Assembly (NCBI GenBank): GCA_002697705.1
Contig: NZXL01000005.1
Coordinates: forward strand, 1 to 8,540
Source of the DNA: Methanobacteriota archaeon
Lineage (GTDB): Archaea > Thermoplasmatota > Poseidoniia > Poseidoniales > Poseidoniaceae
Direction: 5' to 3'
Length of the DNA stretch: 8,540 nucleotides
In this document: positions 5,939 to 8,540 of the stretch, one piece after another
Layout of the letters: each line of letters begins with the position of its first letter
Numbering within the stretch: position 1 is the first letter of the stretch
Notes under the pieces: generated by a model
What the model was told of the DNA's origin: nothing
The model's database searches: none
Seen by the model: the letters and a program-made list of their open reading frames with translations, nothing else
Made by a program: the position numbers and the translations under genes

Positions 5939-7132
5939 ATGGGAGAATCCAAAGTAGTAATTTGTGCAGTATCAAGAACCCCTATAGGTTCTTTCATGGG
6001 CTCTTTATCTTCTTTATCTGCTGTTGAATTAGGAGTTTTAGCGGTCAAAGAACTATGCTCAAGAGCCGGATTAGACCCTGCAAGTGGAATAGTTGATGAT
6101 TTCCTATTCGGACAGGTACTACAAGCAGGATGTGGGCAAAACCCAGCAAGACAAGTTGCACTTGGTTCTGGATTGCCTTATTCAACTCCAGCAACAACAA
6201 TCAACAAAGTATGTGGAAGTTCTCTTGAAGCAGCAATGCTCGCATCAAATAGCATCCGTGCAGGTCACAGTAAGGTGATTATTGCTGGAGGAATGGAAAG
6301 TATGTCCAATTCCCCACAACTATTGATGGGGCAAAGACGCGGGAAAAAGATGGGTGATTCAAAATTGGTTGATTCAATGATCCATGATGGATTATGGGAT
6401 GTTTACAATGACATTCACATGGGCAATACTGGCGAAACAGTTGCTAATGTAAGTGGTATTTCGAGAAATGATTCAGATGAATTTTCTGTCCAAAGCCATC
6501 TAAGAGCTGCCAAGGCATGGGACTCAGGATGGTTTGATTGGGAATCATTTTCCGTTGAGGTGCCACAAAGAAGAGGCGAACCCATAATCTTCTCTAAAGA
6601 CGAGGGAGTAAAGCCCAATACTTCAACAGAAATACTTTCTAAACTACGACCAGTCTTCAATAAAGAAGGACAAGTGACAGCAGGAAATGCAAGTACTCTA
6701 AATGATGGAGCGAGCGCAGTTTTACTTGCTGATGCAGATTTTGCTAAAGAGCAAGGTTGGGAAATAATTGCTCATGTCGAAGATTATTGCACAAGCGGGG
6801 TTGCTCCTGACCAAGTTATGAGCGCTCCAATACCGGCAATTAAAATGCTTTTAGAGAGAAATTCTCTAGAGGTTTTAGATGTTGATATCTATGAGCACAA
6901 TGAAGCATTTGCCTCAGCATCTTGTGCAGTTGCTAAGGAAGTAGGAATCCCTAATGATAGATTCAACTTACATGGCGGCGCAGTAAGTCTAGGCCATCCT
7001 CTTGGAAGTAGTGGGACAAGATGTCTAATCACCATGCTTGGAGTGATGCGAAGAGTAGAAGCAAAATCCGGTATTGTAACATTATGCCTTGGTGGAGGCA
7101 ATGCTGTTGCAATGTTAGTTAGAATGGACTAA
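5939..7132 (+). CDS. Acetyl-CoA acetyltransferase (thiolase)
   Basis: A 397-residue thiolase of the usual family length. It either condenses two acetyl-CoA to acetoacetyl-CoA or cleaves 3-ketoacyl-CoA. The N-terminus VVICAVSRTPIGSFMGSL is typical. The nucleophile Cys92 lies in NKVCGSS, followed by AGGMESMSNSPQLL. NEAFA is at 321-325, GGAVSLGHPLGSSGTR has catalytic His353, and CLGGGNAVAM has the proton-shuttling Cys383. The whole catalytic set is present, and the sequence reads like bacterial AtoB/PhaA enzymes. It lacks the divergent features of the archaeal thiolase that works with a DUF35 partner, and no such partner is adjacent. Whether it serves mevalonate synthesis, storage or fatty-acid oxidation cannot be told here because no pathway neighbour is in view. 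The ATG at 5939 gives the canonical short N-terminus; a ribosome site is not obvious, so a short or leaderless mRNA is possible. Confidence 0.93.
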   Translation: MGESKVVICAVSRTPIGSFMGSLSSLSAVELGVLAVKELCSRAGLDPASGIVDDFLFGQVLQAGCGQNPARQVALGSGLPYSTPATTINKVCGSSLEAAMLASNSIRAGHSKVIIAGGMESMSNSPQLLMGQRRGKKMGDSKLVDSMIHDGLWDVYNDIHMGNTGETVANVSGISRNDSDEFSVQSHLRAAKAWDSGWFDWESFSVEVPQRRGEPIIFSKDEGVKPNTSTEILSKLRPVFNKEGQVTAGNASTLNDGASAVLLADADFAKEQGWEIIAHVEDYCTSGVAPDQVMSAPIPAIKMLLERNSLEVLDVDIYEHNEAFASASCAVAKEVGIPNDRFNLHGGAVSLGHPLGSSGTRCLITMLGVMRRVEAKSGIVTLCLGGGNAVAMLVRMD

Positions 7133-7235
7133 ATTGTTCCGAACCAAACATAATTTACCTTAATTTACTGATTTAGGCACTATTACTACTGCGGGTATCA
7201 AATAGGGTTGGAAGACGGCCACAAACGGGGAGAGC
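7133..7235 (+). promoter_or_regulatory. Spacer between thiolase and helicase with a 10-bp periodic AT repeat
   Basis: A 103-bp noncoding spacer. TAATTTACCT (7151-7160) is followed immediately by TAATTTACTG (7161-7170) and then ATTTAGGCAC, so an ATTTA core recurs at close to one helical turn. The AT-rich stretch at 7148-7175 is the best place for a helicase promoter, which would leave a leader of roughly 40 bases. GGGGAG at 7227-7232 lies just before the helicase ATG and is a plausible, closely spaced ribosome binding site. No terminator hairpin for the thiolase is seen. In-frame stops before the ATG exclude a longer helicase N-terminus. Confidence 0.4.
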
Positions 7236-8540
7236 ATGGTTTCATTTTCAGATCTGGGCATTGGGGGGAGATTAGTCAATGCTTTGCGTCAGCAAGGAAT
7301 CGAGGAACCTTTCGAAGTTCAAACCGAGTCAATACCAGATGGAATGCTTGGACATGACGTATGTTGTAGAGCACCAACCGGTTCAGGAAAAACACTTGCC
7401 TTTGGTTTACCTTTAATCGAAAGAACACAACCTGCACGCCCAAGACGTCCAACTTCTCTAATTCTTACTCCAACTAGAGAATTAGCAGAACAAATTTACA
7501 AAGTTCTCGAACCATTAGCGTGGGAGATGGAACTTTATGTTCATGCAGTCTATGGTGGAGTTTCTTACACCAAACAATTTCGAGCCCTAGAAAGAGGCGT
7601 AGATATTTTAGTTGCCTGCCCAGGTCGTCTTATCGATTTACTTGAGCGTGGAAATGTATCTCTTGAAGAGACTGGAATTGTTGTTCTTGATGAAGCAGAT
7701 AGAATGGCAGATATGGGATTCATGGAGCCAGTTTGCCAGATTTTAGACGAATGTAAAAAGGACCGCCAAACAATTCTTTTTAGTGCTACTTTAGATGATG
7801 AAGTAGCGGAGTTAGTACGTGATTATCAGACAGATCCAGTCACTATCCAAGTTGGTCCTGAAGAAGTCAGTATCGAGAGTATGGAGCATCACTTTTGGTT
7901 AATGCCAAACTCGAAAAAATCTACTATCTCTTCAGAGATAATCCGAAAGTGTGGAAGAACGATTGTATTTTGTCGAACTAGAGCTGGTGTAGACCGGGTT
8001 GGTGAAGACTTGGAGTATGATGGAATAGGAATTGAAACTCTTCACGGCGGTTTGTCACAAAGGCAGAGAGACGGAGCAATGAAACGATTCCAATATGGAG
8101 AATGTATGGCTTTAGTAGCAACAGATGTAGCGGCTAGAGGAATTGATGTTGAGGGAGTAAACTGCGTAATTCATTATGACCCCCCTGAAAATGCCAAGGC
8201 GTACAAACATCGCAGTGGAAGAACCGCTAGAGGCGGAGCCAGTGGAATTGTAGTTTCATTGGTTCAAAAACCACAAAAGAAATCCTATGGTAGAATTCAG
8301 CGAGAAGTGGGAATAAAAGTTGACTTCAAACCTCCAGAATTTGTCGACTTACCGGAGTTTGAAGTGGAGTTCATTGCACCAAGAAGACGCCAGAGTTATA
8401 GTGATAGAAATAGAAATGATAGGAATCAAGGACACTATGGTCAAAGGAATCAGAATTCCTTCAGAGGCCGTGGCGGTGGAGGCCGTGGTGGCGGAGGCCG
8501 TGGTGGCGGAGGCCGTGGCGGTGGAGGCCGTGGCGGTGGA
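7236..8540 (+). CDS. DEAD-box RNA helicase with RGG-type tail, 3' end outside window
   Basis: Open for 435 codons and running off the window edge. An ATP-dependent RNA helicase/RNP remodeller. FSDLGI...GIEEPFEVQTESIP is the Q motif (Gln29). Motif I is APTGSGKT (46-53), Ia PTREL (79-83), GG at 107-108, Ib PGR (129-131), II DEAD (152-155) and III SAT (183-185). In RecA domain 2 are VFCRT (244-248), HGGLSQRQRD (270-279), ATDVAARGID (295-304) and HRSGRTAR (325-332). The core ends at about 375. A basic, Asn/Arg/Gln-rich linker follows (SDRNRNDRNQGHYGQRNQN), then five tandem GRGGG units (411-435), an unstructured RNA-binding tail. All catalytic motifs are intact. The start is the ATG at 7236, just before the Q motif, with GGGGAG upstream and an in-frame stop at 7203-7205 ruling out extension. 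It resembles RhlE/DeaD-type enzymes; the precise role (cold RNA unfolding, ribosome assembly or decay) cannot be decided. Confidence 0.95.
   Translation, partial: MVSFSDLGIGGRLVNALRQQGIEEPFEVQTESIPDGMLGHDVCCRAPTGSGKTLAFGLPLIERTQPARPRRPTSLILTPTRELAEQIYKVLEPLAWEMELYVHAVYGGVSYTKQFRALERGVDILVACPGRLIDLLERGNVSLEETGIVVLDEADRMADMGFMEPVCQILDECKKDRQTILFSATLDDEVAELVRDYQTDPVTIQVGPEEVSIESMEHHFWLMPNSKKSTISSEIIRKCGRTIVFCRTRAGVDRVGEDLEYDGIGIETLHGGLSQRQRDGAMKRFQYGECMALVATDVAARGIDVEGVNCVIHYDPPENAKAYKHRSGRTARGGASGIVVSLVQKPQKKSYGRIQREVGIKVDFKPPEFVDLPEFEVEFIAPRRRQSYSDRNRNDRNQGHYGQRNQNSFRGRGGGGRGGGGRGGGGRGGGGRGGG
8466..8540 (+). repeat. 15-bp tandem repeat encoding GRGGG in the helicase tail
   Basis: Five head-to-tail 15-bp units of consensus GGCCGTGGYGGYGGA begin at 8466, 8481, 8496, 8511 and 8526. 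The last ends exactly at the window edge, so the array probably continues. Units 1, 4 and 5 read GGCGGT at the variable positions and units 2 and 3 read GGTGGC. All changes are synonymous, and each unit encodes Gly-Arg-Gly-Gly-Gly in the helicase frame. The array is strongly GC-rich in an otherwise AT-rich window. Copy number may vary by slippage, and short-read assembly may miscount it. Confidence 0.95.

Noticed and set aside
8466..8540. CRISPR-like or noncoding repeat array
   Set aside because: The units are contiguous without spacers, exactly 15 bp, in frame and encode GRGGG at the end of an intact helicase frame.
1..8540. A defence, mobile-element or secondary-metabolite system
   Set aside because: All recognised genes are housekeeping types. 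No transposase, integrase, nuclease-toxin pair, terminal inverted repeat or attachment-site duplication was seen, including around the tRNA 3' end.

Overview
This AT-rich window is densely coded and reads mostly as housekeeping DNA. It holds seven protein genes and one tRNA gene, with no intergenic gap above about 105 bp. No insertion sequence, phage gene, CRISPR array or origin is visible. The host cannot be fixed from this window. The mix suggests a marine planktonic lineage, and my best guess is a Marine Group II (Poseidoniales-like) euryarchaeon. The hints are frequent AGA/ATA codons, acidic protein tails, a lineage-type multi-domain membrane protein with a basic cytoplasmic N-terminus, and oligo-T tracts as the only terminator-like signals. 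Against it, RNase PH, MogA, the thiolase and the dihydroorotase are all of bacterial type, so a bacterium is not excluded.

Layout, left to right. (1) Positions 1-267, plus strand: the last 88 codons of a family M32 carboxypeptidase. (2) Positions 268-5843: a run of minus-strand genes. In transcription order these are rph (RNase PH), tRNA-Phe(GAA) with an encoded CCA end, a ~700-residue membrane protein with a COG2426-like C-terminal domain, mogA, pyrC (dihydroorotase) and a 98-residue two-helix membrane protein. The membrane protein and mogA are only about 10 bp apart and are very likely co-transcribed. The last small gene converges on the M32 gene with no spacer, the two stop codons abutting as TAA|TTA. 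(3) Positions 5844-5938: a divergent promoter region. (4) Positions 5939-7132, plus strand: an acetyl-CoA acetyltransferase-type thiolase. (5) Positions 7236-8540, plus strand: a DEAD-box RNA helicase whose C-terminus runs into an RGG-type tail built on a 15-bp tandem repeat and continues past the window edge.

The genes cover peptide breakdown (M32), pyrimidine synthesis (PyrC), molybdenum cofactor maturation (MogA), tRNA 3' processing next to a tRNA gene (RNase PH, tRNA-Phe), acyl-CoA metabolism (thiolase) and RNA remodelling (helicase). I see no dedicated defence, secretion or biosynthetic system. The items most worth a second look are the composite membrane protein, the Gln-for-His change in the metal site of dihydroorotase, the insertion in RNase PH, the repeat-encoded RGG tail and two small symmetric or periodic sequences in the intergenic regions.
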